The notes: generated from the letters alone by a model not told the origin. A stretch of 55,300 nt of DNA from Candidatus Saccharibacteria bacterium RIFCSPHIGHO2_12_FULL_44_22 (GCA_001790515.1 MGCS01000001.1:1-55300), one strand, 5' to 3'. Counted from the stretch's first letter, positions 41,602-50,164 are shown. Program-made: numbers and translations.

Positions 41602-41970
41602 ATGGCCACTCAAGCAGTCAGAACGCTGGGCTCCCCAGAAGAGATCTACAGGCTTTTTTACCCGTTCGTAAAGCAGTACGGAGGTGTGGCACCCCCGTTC
41701 AGCAATGCCACATGGCGACGCATGATTTCGAAGATCGGCAAAAGCGTATTGCATCGGGTTGACAGCGAGGCTCTTTACGCTTTGATTACGTTGCCGCCCG
41801 AATCCGAAGAGTGGCAAGCAGCGCGTGAAAGTGTTCGTTTCTACATCGAGCGGGCGCACGCTGCGTTTGAGATTCAGGTGCATATCTACGCCCTTCGTAA
41901 AGGCATTGCAATGATCACCGAGGATGTCCGCAAGGAGGCCATGGAAGCGCTTCATCAGTTCGGCTCTTAG
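41602..41970 (+). CDS. Hypothetical protein in the disrupted dinB region
   Basis: 122 residues (MATQAVRTLGSPEEIYRLFY), mostly helical with many Glu, Arg and Ala residues and no membrane segment. AAAGGA lies 7 bases before the ATG and a full promoter precedes it. Codon composition is visibly more GC-rich than its neighbours. It runs against the direction of the surrounding dinB-type genes and overlaps the tail of a minus-strand frame (41431-42114) that loses sense where this gene begins. Family unknown; possible recent insertion. Confidence 0.6.
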   Translation: MATQAVRTLGSPEEIYRLFYPFVKQYGGVAPPFSNATWRRMISKIGKSVLHRVDSEALYALITLPPESEEWQAARESVRFYIERAHAAFEIQVHIYALRKGIAMITEDVRKEAMEALHQFGS

Positions 41971-42114
41971 TCGATTCACAACGAGTAGAGGTTGAGTTTT
42001 ATCTCTGAGTATCATTGCATCAATACATGCAGGATACTCTGCGAGCAGAACTCCCTCTGCCCGCAACTCTACTAAATACTGCAATGCACCGATTCTGGTG
42101 TTATTTTCCGACAT
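41971..42114 (-). pseudogene. 5' fragment of a gene upstream of dinB
   Basis: The first 48 codons from ATG 42114 (MSENNTRIGALQYLVELRAE) read like a real helical protein. The frame stays open to 41431, but past 41970 it is the antisense of the plus-strand gene and does not look like protein. Its start overlaps the end of the 42101-42301 gene by 14 bases, suggesting an original operon with dinB. Probably cut by the inserted segment. Confidence 0.4.
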
Positions 42115-42301
42115 ATCGACCCTTCACTATGCTGACAAGTGTCCATGTGAGGTCCTCTGCATCAAACTCAATTCTGTAATCATTAATGCCGTCGCTCATT
42201 TCAAAGACATGAATCATTCGTTTACCCTTTGCCGTTGGGCGTCGCATGCTAAAGACATTAAATATGATTTCGTTATGTTTGTAGCGCATCTTCCAGGGCA
42301 C
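42101..42301 (-). CDS. Small hypothetical protein
   Basis: 66 residues, basic N-terminus (MPWKMRYKHNEIIFNVFSMR) and a beta-rich rest with HVFEMSDGINDYRIEFDAED. It looks like a small single-domain protein. It overlaps the next minus-strand start and leads into the decayed dinB locus, so a former role in the same operon is possible. No family recognised. Confidence 0.45.
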   Translation of the reverse strand: MPWKMRYKHNEIIFNVFSMRRPTAKGKRMIHVFEMSDGINDYRIEFDAEDLTWTLVSIVKGRYVGK

Positions 42302-42363
42302 GCAGAGCGTTTTCTCGGGGGCGTTGGCTTAGAATAGCAGTACTAATATCCATAGAGTTAAAA

Positions 42364-42376
42364 GCAGGGGCACGTG
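42364..42376. repeat. 13-bp direct copy of the tRNA-Trp 3' end
   Basis: GCAGGGGCACGTG here is identical to 42557-42569, the 3' end of tRNA-Trp including part of the encoded CCA. The copies lie about 190 bases apart in the same orientation, like the short repeats left at tRNA attachment sites. No integrase gene is visible. Confidence 0.5.
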
Positions 42377-42453
42377 TCTGGCGGTCGCTCTGCTTCCTAT
42401 ATCCGCTCGTTCATATAAATATGTAAACACATTTATATTTCTCGTCGCTACAC

Positions 42454-42497
42454 GAACCACGACCTAACGTCAGCTAAAGCTGCCGTGATCGTGGTTC
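42454..42497. repeat. Inverted repeat resembling the tRNA-Trp T-arm
   Basis: GAACCACGA (42454-42462) and TCGTGGTTC (42489-42497) are exact reverse complements. Both arms match the tRNA-Trp T-arm (CGAACCACGA at 42573 on the plus strand), one in each orientation. Probably tRNA-derived debris or a hairpin built from it. Confidence 0.5.
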
Positions 42498-42519
42498 ATT
42501 TCCAAGCATCTCCGAGTAT

Positions 42520-42553
42520 AGAAAAATGACCACCAGATGGTGATCATTTTTCT
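42520..42553. terminator. Terminator beyond tRNA-Trp
   Basis: AGAAAAATGACCACCA (42520 onward) pairs with TGGTGATCATTTTTCT (to 42553) with one mismatch, with T-runs in both directions. It lies two bases past the CCA end of tRNA-Trp on the minus strand. Confidence 0.8.
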
Positions 42554-42554
42554 A

Positions 42555-42629
42555 TGGCAGGGGCACGTGGAATCGAACCACGATCCTAGGTTTTGGAGAC
42601 CCATGTACTAGCCGTTGTACTATGCCCCT
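42555..42629 (-). tRNA. tRNA-Trp (anticodon CCA)
   Basis: 75 bases. Acceptor AGGGGCA/TGCCCCT, anticodon stem TGGGT/ACCTA with loop CTCCAAA (CCA), T-arm CGTGG-TTCGATT-CCACG. The 3' CCA is encoded. A copy of its 3' end lies 190 bases further along, next to the decayed dinB region. Confidence 0.95.
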
Positions 42630-42697
42630 ATAGTCTTAGCGTTATCTTGTAAGATAACAGAGACTATTGTATCAAAACCTCGGATAAAACAGAAGTA

Positions 42698-44335
42698 TTA
42701 TGTGTTTGATCGTTTACCGGTACCAAGTTTTTTGGACTTTTTAGGTAACACAAAACTAAATGTTGATCCGTGGTTCAGACGGCTTTTTACATCAACGTGC
42801 GTTTCGAGTTTGCTCGCGAGTTTACTAACAACATACAACCCCAGGCCAGTACCACCCGTTTCACGAGTGCGATAATCTTCTGATCGGAAGAATTTATCGA
42901 ACACCTTTTCTTGATCACTTTTGCTAATACCAATACCGGTATCACTGACAGCACAGATAATTTCACCATCTTCCATTTTGCCGGACAGCGTCACAGATCC
43001 TTCTTTGGTGTATTTTATGGAATTGGTGATGAAATTCTGCAATATCTCTTCTAGATATAGCTTGCTTGTCGTAACATTTGGTAGTTTATCTAAGTCAAGG
43101 TTTAGTTTCAGTGATTTAGCCTCTGCTTCTGGCTGATAGCGTAAGTATAGCTCTTGTAGCAGTGCATTGACATCAATTTCTTCTGGCGTGTCACCCACGC
43201 CACGTTCGGCACGTGACAGGGTAGATAGGTCGTTGATCATGCGTGCCAAATACAATACTTGGTCGTGTGCCATCGTTGCCGATGCGGCAATCTTGTCTGG
43301 TGCTGCACCCTTTTCGAACATAAACATCAGGTTACCCAGGCTGCCCTCGGCAATAGCAATTGGCGTACGAAGTTCGTGGCTAGTGACACTAATGAACTCA
43401 TCTTTTTCATCTTCGAGAGTCTTTTGGCGGGTGATATCGCGAACAATGACTACGCAGCCATTTTCGTCATCACCAAAGTTGCCATGAATAGGCGATATTT
43501 GAACACTTAGGCGCATTACTTCGCCGTTTTCATCTTTGAGTGATAGATCATCGCGGATAACTGTTGTTTTGATGTTTTCAGCTAATTTACGAATACTCAT
43601 CGGATCCATTTTGCTATCGAGTGTCACCAGTACCGAATCAATACTTTTACCGACGAGTGATTGGTTGGTGTCAAAAAACGACAACGCGGCCGAGTTTTGT
43701 GATGTGATTCGTCCATAGCGGTTGAGCGTCAGCACTGTATCACTAATACTATTCAGCAACGTATTTAAACGGTTAAGCTGCAACTCTTGCGTCTTTTTTG
43801 ACTCGAGCAACCTGTCGTTATGTTCTCGAACTGAAATGATTAAATGAGATAGCAAAAATCCAAGTCCAATCGTGGCTGCGCTCACCACCGCTGACAATAG
43901 ACAAAAAATGAAGAAATCTTTGCCTAAAAGATCCTGGTAAAGATAGAGTATAGAGACCGTTTCGAATATCAGCAATGCAGAGCTGAATGCCGCAGCAATG
44001 CGCCCAATATAGACATAGCTAACGACGATCGGAATAATCCATAGCAATACAAATGCATTGTAGGCGCCGATGTACAAGATGAATGCACAAAACGCAGCAA
44101 TATTGAGCAGTACGACATAAAAGAACGCCGCAGTACGCGATGTAATAGCAAAATACGACACGGCGGGAAGGATGAATGTAAATAATGCCGCGGTTATCAT
44201 AGCTAGCGGCACAGAGAAGACGGCATTACGAAGATCAGTAAATGGCAAGACAACACAGCCAGCAGCAATGACGAATGAAATAATCAACATGACAAACATG
44301 AAATGCCGGGAGAATAGTGGATTGTTTTTAATCAT
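42698..44335 (-). CDS. Membrane sensor histidine kinase (PAS-HisKA-HATPase)
   Basis: 545 residues from ATG 44335 (MIKNNPLFSRHFMF). About six membrane helices (12-165) form an N-terminal sensor region, then a short coiled coil and a PAS domain (about 195-310, ILNSISDTVLTLNRYGRI). The phosphorylated His is in FISVTSHELRTPIA. The ATPase has ITNSIKYT (N box), DTGIGISKSDQEKVFDKFFR and GGTGLGLYV. No response regulator is adjacent, so it is an orphan. TATACT lies 9 bases before the ATG, excluding the TTG start at 44353. Confidence 0.92.
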   Translation of the reverse strand: MIKNNPLFSRHFMFVMLIISFVIAAGCVVLPFTDLRNAVFSVPLAMITAALFTFILPAVSYFAITSRTAAFFYVVLLNIAAFCAFILYIGAYNAFVLLWIIPIVVSYVYIGRIAAAFSSALLIFETVSILYLYQDLLGKDFFIFCLLSAVVSAATIGLGFLLSHLIISVREHNDRLLESKKTQELQLNRLNTLLNSISDTVLTLNRYGRITSQNSAALSFFDTNQSLVGKSIDSVLVTLDSKMDPMSIRKLAENIKTTVIRDDLSLKDENGEVMRLSVQISPIHGNFGDDENGCVVIVRDITRQKTLEDEKDEFISVTSHELRTPIAIAEGSLGNLMFMFEKGAAPDKIAASATMAHDQVLYLARMINDLSTLSRAERGVGDTPEEIDVNALLQELYLRYQPEAEAKSLKLNLDLDKLPNVTTSKLYLEEILQNFITNSIKYTKEGSVTLSGKMEDGEIICAVSDTGIGISKSDQEKVFDKFFRSEDYRTRETGGTGLGLYVVSKLASKLETHVDVKSRLNHGSTFSFVLPKKSKKLGTGKRSNT

Positions 44336-44417
44336 ATAGTAATGAGTATACAAACTGTTAACGCTTATTGCGAGAGTAACCTGCCAAAAATAGCTAATTT
44401 TGGTATACTAGCAGTAT

Positions 44418-45035
44418 ATGAAATCACTCCAGCTAACAAAACCACACCTGATTGTTGTTGTCGGGATTCCGGGAGCGGGTAAATCATTTTTTGCGAGTCA
44501 GTTTTCTGAAACGTTTAGTGCGCCATATATCGACCAGACATCACTACGGTCAATGCTACCTGATGACGACACGACTGCTATCATGTGTGATTACGTGATA
44601 GACCAGTTGTGCAAGACGAAACAAACGCTACTGATTGAAGGACCAGGCGCAACAAAAGCAAGCCGCCGTGAGATTGCCGACTTGGCAAAACGACACGGGT
44701 ATCAACCACTATTTATTTGGGTACAGACCGAACCGATTACGGCTCAGGCACGCGCAACCAAAGGCGTTGGGCCAAACCGTCAACAACTGATGCTGATCAG
44801 CGAATCGGAATTTGACGCCGTATCACGACAGTTTGAACCTTTGCTGCCGTCCGAAAAGTATATGGTAATTAGCGGCAAACACACCTACGCGTCACAGGCA
44901 AAGATCGTCCTAAAAAAACTAGTAGAGCCGCGAGCAGACCATGTCACGGCCGCGACGATCGAATTACGCAGCAGCCGTCCGTCTGACACGACTAGCGGAC
45001 CACAGCGGCGTCCTGGCCGTATTACGATTAACTAG
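44418..45035 (+). CDS. P-loop NTPase (AAA_33-type kinase-like)
   Basis: 205 residues. Walker A is GIPGAGKS (16-23). QTLLIEGPGATKASRREIAD near 70-89 holds the second conserved segment, and VQTEPITAQARATKG the Arg-rich lid. The family phosphorylates small molecules or polynucleotide ends. The last 35 residues are a basic, probably disordered tail ending RRPGRITIN. TGGTATACT ends 8 bases before the ATG. Three bases from the DUF45 gene, likely one transcript. Confidence 0.8.
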   Translation: MKSLQLTKPHLIVVVGIPGAGKSFFASQFSETFSAPYIDQTSLRSMLPDDDTTAIMCDYVIDQLCKTKQTLLIEGPGATKASRREIADLAKRHGYQPLFIWVQTEPITAQARATKGVGPNRQQLMLISESEFDAVSRQFEPLLPSEKYMVISGKHTYASQAKIVLKKLVEPRADHVTAATIELRSSRPSDTTSGPQRRPGRITIN

Positions 45036-45038
45036 ATT

Positions 45039-45734
45039 ATGCCAATACTGACAGACGAAGAATTTGGAGCAATCACTATCCGGCGTAGTGCACGTTCGAC
45101 GCATGTAAAGATCAGTGTCGCACCAAACGGCAGCTTGCGTGCTACATTACCAATGTATGCACCGTTATTTATGCTGAAACGACTCATCAAAACTTCACGT
45201 GACCAATTGCGCGACATGTTGCATACGCAGCTGCCTGACTATGAATTCGTGAACGGCATGGCGATAGGCAAAAGTCATACATTGATCGTCCTGCCTGCAG
45301 CTACCGGCGAACTTGATGTTTCGCGGCACAAACAGCAGATTGTTGTCCGTCTTCCGGTAGCGAAGCAGCTGAACGATGCCGATGTAGCCGCCGCGATACG
45401 AAAAACTATGATTACCGCACTACGAATCGAAGCCAAAAGTTATCTGCCAAAACGGTTGGCGTATCTAGCAAGCGAAATGAATTGTACGTACGAACGTGTC
45501 AGGTTTTCACATGCAAGCGGACGATGGGGGAGCTGTAGTAGTAGTGGAACGATTAGCCTCAACATTGCATTGATGAAATTACCACACGAATTAATTGATT
45601 ACGTATTGATCCACGAACTATGTCACACCAAACAAATGAATCATTCGTCAGTGTTTTGGGCATTAGTCGAATCAGAGGATCGTTTGTACAAATTGCACCG
45701 CAAATCACTAAAAGTTTTCAGCCCGAGTATTTAG
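45039..45734 (+). CDS. YgjP/DUF45-family metallopeptidase
   Basis: 231 residues. HELCHTKQMNHSSVFW (192-207) gives the zinc motif HExxH plus the downstream His, and GRWGSCSSSGTISLN (161-175) is the hallmark DUF45 block. No signal peptide, so cytosolic. Related to SprT/WSS1-type proteases; the substrate is not known. Starts three bases after the NTPase stop and converges on the glycosyltransferase gene. Confidence 0.88.
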   Translation: MPILTDEEFGAITIRRSARSTHVKISVAPNGSLRATLPMYAPLFMLKRLIKTSRDQLRDMLHTQLPDYEFVNGMAIGKSHTLIVLPAATGELDVSRHKQQIVVRLPVAKQLNDADVAAAIRKTMITALRIEAKSYLPKRLAYLASEMNCTYERVRFSHASGRWGSCSSSGTISLNIALMKLPHELIDYVLIHELCHTKQMNHSSVFWALVESEDRLYKLHRKSLKVFSPSI

Positions 45735-45740
45735 CCTGGT

Positions 45741-46853
45741 TTATCGGTCTAGTCGCACGGGGCGACCTTTCCAGACAATAACGCCACGTTTATATACATA
45801 GACGCTTGCCGCTAATAAGTACATCTCTCGCACCAAAATGTATGGCAATATGACAGCCGCCATCCAGCTGGTATTCGTTCGCAAAACTCCCAAATACCAA
45901 TTGTTCAGTAGTGATATTAATATGACGATAATGACCGACAGAAAAGCTGGAATGATAGCAAGCTGCGCGAGCGTCACTACAACTAAAACGTAAGGACTGA
46001 GCATACACAGTAGTCCAACAATTCGGAGCACAACACCACTCAGGCCAAAGTCTGGATAATAAATACGCTGTGCTGTTTCGAATTGTGACGAAAGCTTTTT
46101 CTCGTACCACACACCTAGTTGTGGGGTTGATATGACGAACCGATACCGACCGTCTTTGCCAACTTTTCGGGCAATTGCTTTTTCAGGGCGAACATCCATA
46201 GCGACGTTTCTAAACCCGTTAAACGTTTCGGTCATGATTGATCGTTTGATCATCCAGGCGTTACTGGCAACAGCCGGGCTAGAAACAGTGTGTCCGACGA
46301 TATTCCAAAAATGACGAAGTGTTGCCAGCAGTGCGCTCGCGCGGTTTGCTTTGTGGCGTAGGGGTAATACTGACAGCATATCAACGTCGTTGGCCTGTAC
46401 GTACTCGACCATTTGGCTAATACTATTCTGCGACAGCCGCGTGTCGACATCGGCAAATAGTATATATGTACCGCTTGCTTCGCGCAGCAAGCCTTCAAGC
46501 GCATGGTTTTTACCTAGCCATCCATGCGGCAACTTCGACCCCTCGACAAACCTGACACCAGAATGAGCGAATGATTTAATCAAATTCGATGTGTTGTCTC
46601 GCGATCCATCGTCGAGCACGATTATTTCTAGCTTTGGATAACGAGATAGCAACGCTTCTTCGAGACAATTTGTCATGGCATGCGTTTCGTCACGCGCCGG
46701 AATACACAGACTCACACTAGGAAGCGAGTCTTCTTTTGCAGACGTATCAGGTGGCATCTGAGGTAGATGGAACAATCGGAACGCCGTCCGTAACCGAGCC
46801 CATATAACAATCGTCAAAACTGTCGCCGCAGCCAAAAGGACGTATATAATCAT
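45741..46853 (-). CDS. Membrane-bound glycosyltransferase family 2
   Basis: 370 residues. An N-terminal membrane helix (1-17), then a GT-A domain: SLCIPARDETHAMTNCLEEA, EIIVLDDGSRDNTSNLIKSF (about 74-93), and ILFADVDTRLS with the DxD-type metal site (about 131-141). Three further helices near 275-360 anchor the C-terminus. Similar in layout to enzymes that glycosylate lipids or carotenoids. TATTAT (complement of 46861-46866) lies 7 bases before the ATG. Divergent from secE. Confidence 0.88.
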   Translation of the reverse strand: MIIYVLLAAATVLTIVIWARLRTAFRLFHLPQMPPDTSAKEDSLPSVSLCIPARDETHAMTNCLEEALLSRYPKLEIIVLDDGSRDNTSNLIKSFAHSGVRFVEGSKLPHGWLGKNHALEGLLREASGTYILFADVDTRLSQNSISQMVEYVQANDVDMLSVLPLRHKANRASALLATLRHFWNIVGHTVSSPAVASNAWMIKRSIMTETFNGFRNVAMDVRPEKAIARKVGKDGRYRFVISTPQLGVWYEKKLSSQFETAQRIYYPDFGLSGVVLRIVGLLCMLSPYVLVVVTLAQLAIIPAFLSVIIVILISLLNNWYLGVLRTNTSWMAAVILPYILVREMYLLAASVYVYKRGVIVWKGRPVRLDR

Positions 46854-46908
46854 TAGCTTTATAATACCATACCGATCCTATCGCTTGAATATACCACCTT
46901 GAGGTTAC

Positions 46909-46938
46909 TTGACGGAACGCCCATTCTTGGGCTATAGT
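46909..46938 (+). promoter_or_regulatory. Promoter of secE-nusG
   Basis: TTGACG (46909-46914), an 18-base spacer containing an inverted GCCCA/TGGGC, TATAGT (46933-46938). Start of transcription near 46945, giving a leader of about 46 bases. Confidence 0.75.
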
Positions 46939-46990
46939 GTACTTGACAGTCTGCATTAGCCAGACTTTTAATTTTGGGAGTAATAATAGA

Positions 46991-47386
46991 GTGGCAGATA
47001 AAAAGAAGGCTAGTCAAAAAAACGACGCGACAGTGACTCGTATCAAGGCAACTGATGATACAAAACCTGCTCCATCGAAAAAGACTGCAAAAACCACTAA
47101 AACTGTTACGGCAGAGGTAGTTGCTAAGCCGACGCCTGGTACCGAACAAAAAGAGCGTAAAGTTCGCAAAAAACCGACTCCAAAAGGTCTCTTGCGACCA
47201 TTCATTGCGATTGGTGGCTATTTCAAAGGCGCGTGGTACGAACTAAAGCAAGTTCGCTGGCCAACCCGAAAAGCAACCTGGAGCCTTACCCTCGCAGTAT
47301 TAATATATACGGCATTCTTTATGGTGCTTGTATTACTACTGGATGCATTGTTTAAATATTTGTTTGATTTAATTTTAGGAAGTTAG
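46991..47386 (+). CDS. secE: Preprotein translocase subunit SecE
   Basis: 131 residues from GTG 46991 (VADKKKASQKNDATVTRIKA); the earlier ATG at 46937 overlaps the -10. A long Lys/Thr-rich cytosolic tail (1-75) precedes the SecE core: YFKGAWYELKQVRWPTRKAT (about 82-101) and one membrane helix (about 103-126). SecE clamps SecY. Normal short SecE proteins are about 60 residues, so the tail is extra. Six bases before nusG. Confidence 0.92.
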   Translation: MADKKKASQKNDATVTRIKATDDTKPAPSKKTAKTTKTVTAEVVAKPTPGTEQKERKVRKKPTPKGLLRPFIAIGGYFKGAWYELKQVRWPTRKATWSLTLAVLIYTAFFMVLVLLLDALFKYLFDLILGS

Positions 47387-47392
47387 AGATAT

Positions 47393-47938
47393 ATGTCAAA
47401 AAACCGTTACGATAGTACACGCCAATGGTATGCCATTCACACGTATAGTGGCTACGAAGAAAAAGTAGCCGACAGTATTCGTCAGCGAATCAACGCAGTC
47501 GACATGGCTGACAAAATCTTTGACGTCATGGTACCAAAAGAAAAGCAGATCCAGATCAAAAACGGTAAACGTAAAGTTATCGAAGCAAAAATCTTCCAAG
47601 GTTATGCACTCGTTGAAATGAAACTAACAGACGAAACATGGTACATCGTGCGTAACACTCCTGGCGTTACGGGATTTGTTGGTAGCGGCACAGAACCTAC
47701 TCCTGTTTCAGACAGCGAAATCAGCAAGATCAAAAAACGCATGGGCGTCGAAGATCCAAAGCACCACATTGACTACAGTGAGGGTGAAGTTGTTTCAATC
47801 ACCGATGGACCATTCAAGGGATTTGATGGCGCAATCAGCGAAATCGATACACAAAAAGGCAAAATCAAAGTTATGGTCAGCATGTTTGGCCGCGACACTC
47901 CAGTCGAACTTGATGCATTGCAGGTGAAAAAAGTTTAA
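47393..47938 (+). CDS. nusG: Transcription termination/antitermination protein NusG
   Basis: 181 residues. The NGN domain starts with RQWYAIHTYSGYEEKVADSI (about 9-28) and includes LVEMKLTDETWYIVRNTPGV. The C-terminal KOW domain has VVSITDGPFKGFDGAISEID. NusG binds RNA polymerase and links it to the ribosome or Rho. Usual partner of secE; normally followed by rplK, here separated by two accessory genes. Confidence 0.97.
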   Translation: MSKNRYDSTRQWYAIHTYSGYEEKVADSIRQRINAVDMADKIFDVMVPKEKQIQIKNGKRKVIEAKIFQGYALVEMKLTDETWYIVRNTPGVTGFVGSGTEPTPVSDSEISKIKKRMGVEDPKHHIDYSEGEVVSITDGPFKGFDGAISEIDTQKGKIKVMVSMFGRDTPVELDALQVKKV

Positions 47939-47947
47939 TTATCAACT

Positions 47948-47975
47948 GAAGTCCGGACATCCGGGCTTCTTTTTT
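47948..47975 (+). terminator. Terminator of secE-nusG
   Basis: GAAGTCCGG, loop ACAT, CCGGGCTTC (47948-47969), then six T. It lies 10 bases past nusG and 15 before the next gene. Confidence 0.9.
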
Positions 47976-47989
47976 AAATAAGGATAAAC

Positions 47990-48367
47990 ATGAAGAATCA
48001 CGAACTACGAGTTATACCACTGTCGTCCAAAGACACAAGAGATGTTATTATGCCGCATCGCATGCGACTCCCAAGCGGTCTAATAATGGAGCGTGAAATG
48101 ATTGAGGATGCAGCCCAAAGAATAGCTTCTGGGACACTAGGCCTTGATTCAATGACTTCCGTTGCACGATTATCTCCTATCGATGGAGTTCATGGTTATG
48201 TTATCGAGGCTTCTACTGGCGCAAGAACAGATATGCGCCGCACCTTTGCTGGTAGAGCGTTTGCACTTGATATGATGTTGAAAGAATCAGAAGAGTATCC
48301 TGAAAGGTACGATGAGATAGATATAGCCCTACTGCAGAGCTATTCCGACGAGACATTTAGAATATAG
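47990..48367 (+). CDS. Hypothetical protein upstream of an HD-like gene
   Basis: 125 residues (MKNHELRVIPLSSKDTRDVI). AAGGA lies 7 bases before the ATG. The central part VHGYVIEASTGARTDMRRTF is beta-like, the end helical and acidic. No family recognised. Two bases before the next gene, so the two are an operon. It uses read-through of, or a promoter overlapping, the nusG terminator. Confidence 0.65.
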   Translation: MKNHELRVIPLSSKDTRDVIMPHRMRLPSGLIMEREMIEDAAQRIASGTLGLDSMTSVARLSPIDGVHGYVIEASTGARTDMRRTFAGRAFALDMMLKESEEYPERYDEIDIALLQSYSDETFRI

Positions 48368-48369
48368 CG

Positions 48370-49527
48370 ATGCCATACTCACCAGATTCACGCTACATCT
48401 ACCCTCACTCGTATCATCCAAGATACTCATTAGAACTGTCTCTTGTAAGCGATAGTAGTTATCCTATGCCAGATGAAGTGCGCGAAAGGGGTCTGTACTA
48501 TACGAACCCAAAAAATCTGTTGACAGCATACGCTGATTCTCACCTTGGGAAATGGCATAATGATCAGCCACCTCGATACCCGAATTTTCATCGCGATCTA
48601 CCAGAATCGGTTACCCCCGAAGACTCTTCGGACAGTAGTAGTAAAGATTTCGACTATCAAATGACATTTGGGCGAGCATGGCTAAAGAATCTCGCTTTGC
48701 TTGGACATATAGGTGCTATCAACCAAGACAATCACATGACAGTCCAAGACAGATTCCCGTACATCGATGTCAGCGATGTAATTGGTGGGCACGACACTCA
48801 AGCTTCCGATCTTCACCCTGTCGGACACATGGTTCGCACCTCTGTTATGCTGCATGAAACACTCAATGTTGGCAAAAAATCCCAGTTTCAACTTTCTCCG
48901 TATGGCAACTATCTTACTCGCAGTGCAATGGCACTGCACGATATTGGTGAAAACGAGCATCCAGGCGTACTTGTCGAGACAGGGAGCATTGTCGGAGATA
49001 TATCAGCTGCAGCCGGCAAGACTGCAGACGATCGTGCTCAGGAAAGAAAAATCCTCGAAAGTATACTATCAAATGAATTTGCAGACTACTTTGACGACGA
49101 GATGATTGAGATTATGTCGCATCTGATAGGTCATCGTACGTCCCAGCTTGATCCAGAGTTCGTAAATGCACACTCGATTCAAGAGATTGCGCATAACCTC
49201 AATTCACTGCGAACTGGATTGTTTGCTGCGAATGTTGCAATATGGTGCGCTGGCACGTTGGCGCGGCATGGCGACGATCATACTGATGGCCGATTTATCA
49301 TCGGTCATTCAATGGCGATGGCCGAACAGCATGTAAAAATATTGTCGAAGAAATTCAACGAAGTGCAGGAAGAGACACCTGATGTATATGCTTTTTATGC
49401 AGAACACCAAATTGATGATGCTATGAGCGAATTACAATCGAAAACTCATGAACTCGATAGTAACGAATCGTATACTTCGTGGAGACGTAGCGATGCGATC
49501 GTAGAGCACTATGGATCACGTCAATAA
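48370..49527 (+). CDS. HD-domain-like protein
   Basis: 385 residues, cytosolic. His residues typical of an HD domain appear in order: GHMVRTSVMLHE (about 154-165), ALHDIGENEHPG (about 191-202, the HD pair) and MSHLIGHRTS (about 254-263). The N-terminal 100 residues are polar and Tyr/Pro-rich with no known domain. It probably is a metal-dependent phosphohydrolase, substrate unknown. Together with the preceding gene it separates nusG from rplK. Confidence 0.65.
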   Translation: MPYSPDSRYIYPHSYHPRYSLELSLVSDSSYPMPDEVRERGLYYTNPKNLLTAYADSHLGKWHNDQPPRYPNFHRDLPESVTPEDSSDSSSKDFDYQMTFGRAWLKNLALLGHIGAINQDNHMTVQDRFPYIDVSDVIGGHDTQASDLHPVGHMVRTSVMLHETLNVGKKSQFQLSPYGNYLTRSAMALHDIGENEHPGVLVETGSIVGDISAAAGKTADDRAQERKILESILSNEFADYFDDEMIEIMSHLIGHRTSQLDPEFVNAHSIQEIAHNLNSLRTGLFAANVAIWCAGTLARHGDDHTDGRFIIGHSMAMAEQHVKILSKKFNEVQEETPDVYAFYAEHQIDDAMSELQSKTHELDSNESYTSWRRSDAIVEHYGSRQ

Positions 49528-49629
49528 TTAGATCCCCAAGAATAAAGAATGTGATGCTTCATCATCTCAGCAATACTATAAACAAAACGTATAGATTGCA
49601 TCAAATCCTCGGTAGCAGAGCAACACTAC

Positions 49630-49658
49630 TTGATTGACATCGTCTAATCTGTTACAAT
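49630..49658 (+). promoter_or_regulatory. rplK promoter
   Basis: TTGATT (49630-49635), 17 bases, TACAAT (49653-49658). The in-frame ATG at 49634 is inside the -35 and is excluded. Leader about 53 bases. Confidence 0.7.
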
Positions 49659-49717
49659 ATTTTAGTTACGCACTAAATATGCTTCAAAATTATTTAGTAC
49701 AAAAGGAAATATTTATT

Positions 49718-50143
49718 ATGGCAAAAAAGATTATCGGTAATCTAAAACTACGAATCCCAGCTGGTCGTGCGACTGCAGGTCCTCCAGTTGGATCAACACT
49801 TGGTCAATGGGGTCTGAACATGATGGATTTCATCAATCCATTCAACGATGCAACCAAAGCCGACATGGGCAAAGACGTTATCGTTCACATCCAGGTGTTC
49901 GAAGACCGCACATTCGCATGGAAGTCACTTGGTCAGCCGGTTGACGACGCTATTCGCGATGCTGTTGGTATCAAAAAAGGTAGCGGAAAACCTCATAGCG
50001 AAAAGGTCGGCAAGATCACTCGCGCACAGCTAGAAGTTATCGCCGAAGCAAAGAAAGATTTCTTGAACGGCAATGACATGGACGCACGCGTTAAAACAAT
50101 CGCTGGAACAGCTCGCTCTATGGGCGTCGAAGTTATCGACTAA
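49718..50143 (+). CDS. rplK: 50S ribosomal protein L11
   Basis: 141 residues from ATG 49718 (MAKKIIGNLKLRIPAGRATA), the usual length. PPVGSTLGQWGLNMMDFINP and the C-terminal RNA-binding domain with ITRAQLEVIAEAKK and TARSMGVEV are conserved. L11 forms the GTPase-associated centre. AAAGGAA precedes the ATG. L1, its usual partner, is 1.75 kb away with its own promoter. Confidence 0.97.
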   Translation: MAKKIIGNLKLRIPAGRATAGPPVGSTLGQWGLNMMDFINPFNDATKADMGKDVIVHIQVFEDRTFAWKSLGQPVDDAIRDAVGIKKGSGKPHSEKVGKITRAQLEVIAEAKKDFLNGNDMDARVKTIAGTARSMGVEVID

Positions 50144-50164
50144 TTCGATATTTCTATCATATCA

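Noticed and set aside
41431-42114. A 227-codon minus-strand frame as an intact gene
   Set aside because: Beyond the first 48 codons it is antisense to the better-supported plus-strand gene and has a non-protein-like composition; only the 5' part is kept as a fragment.
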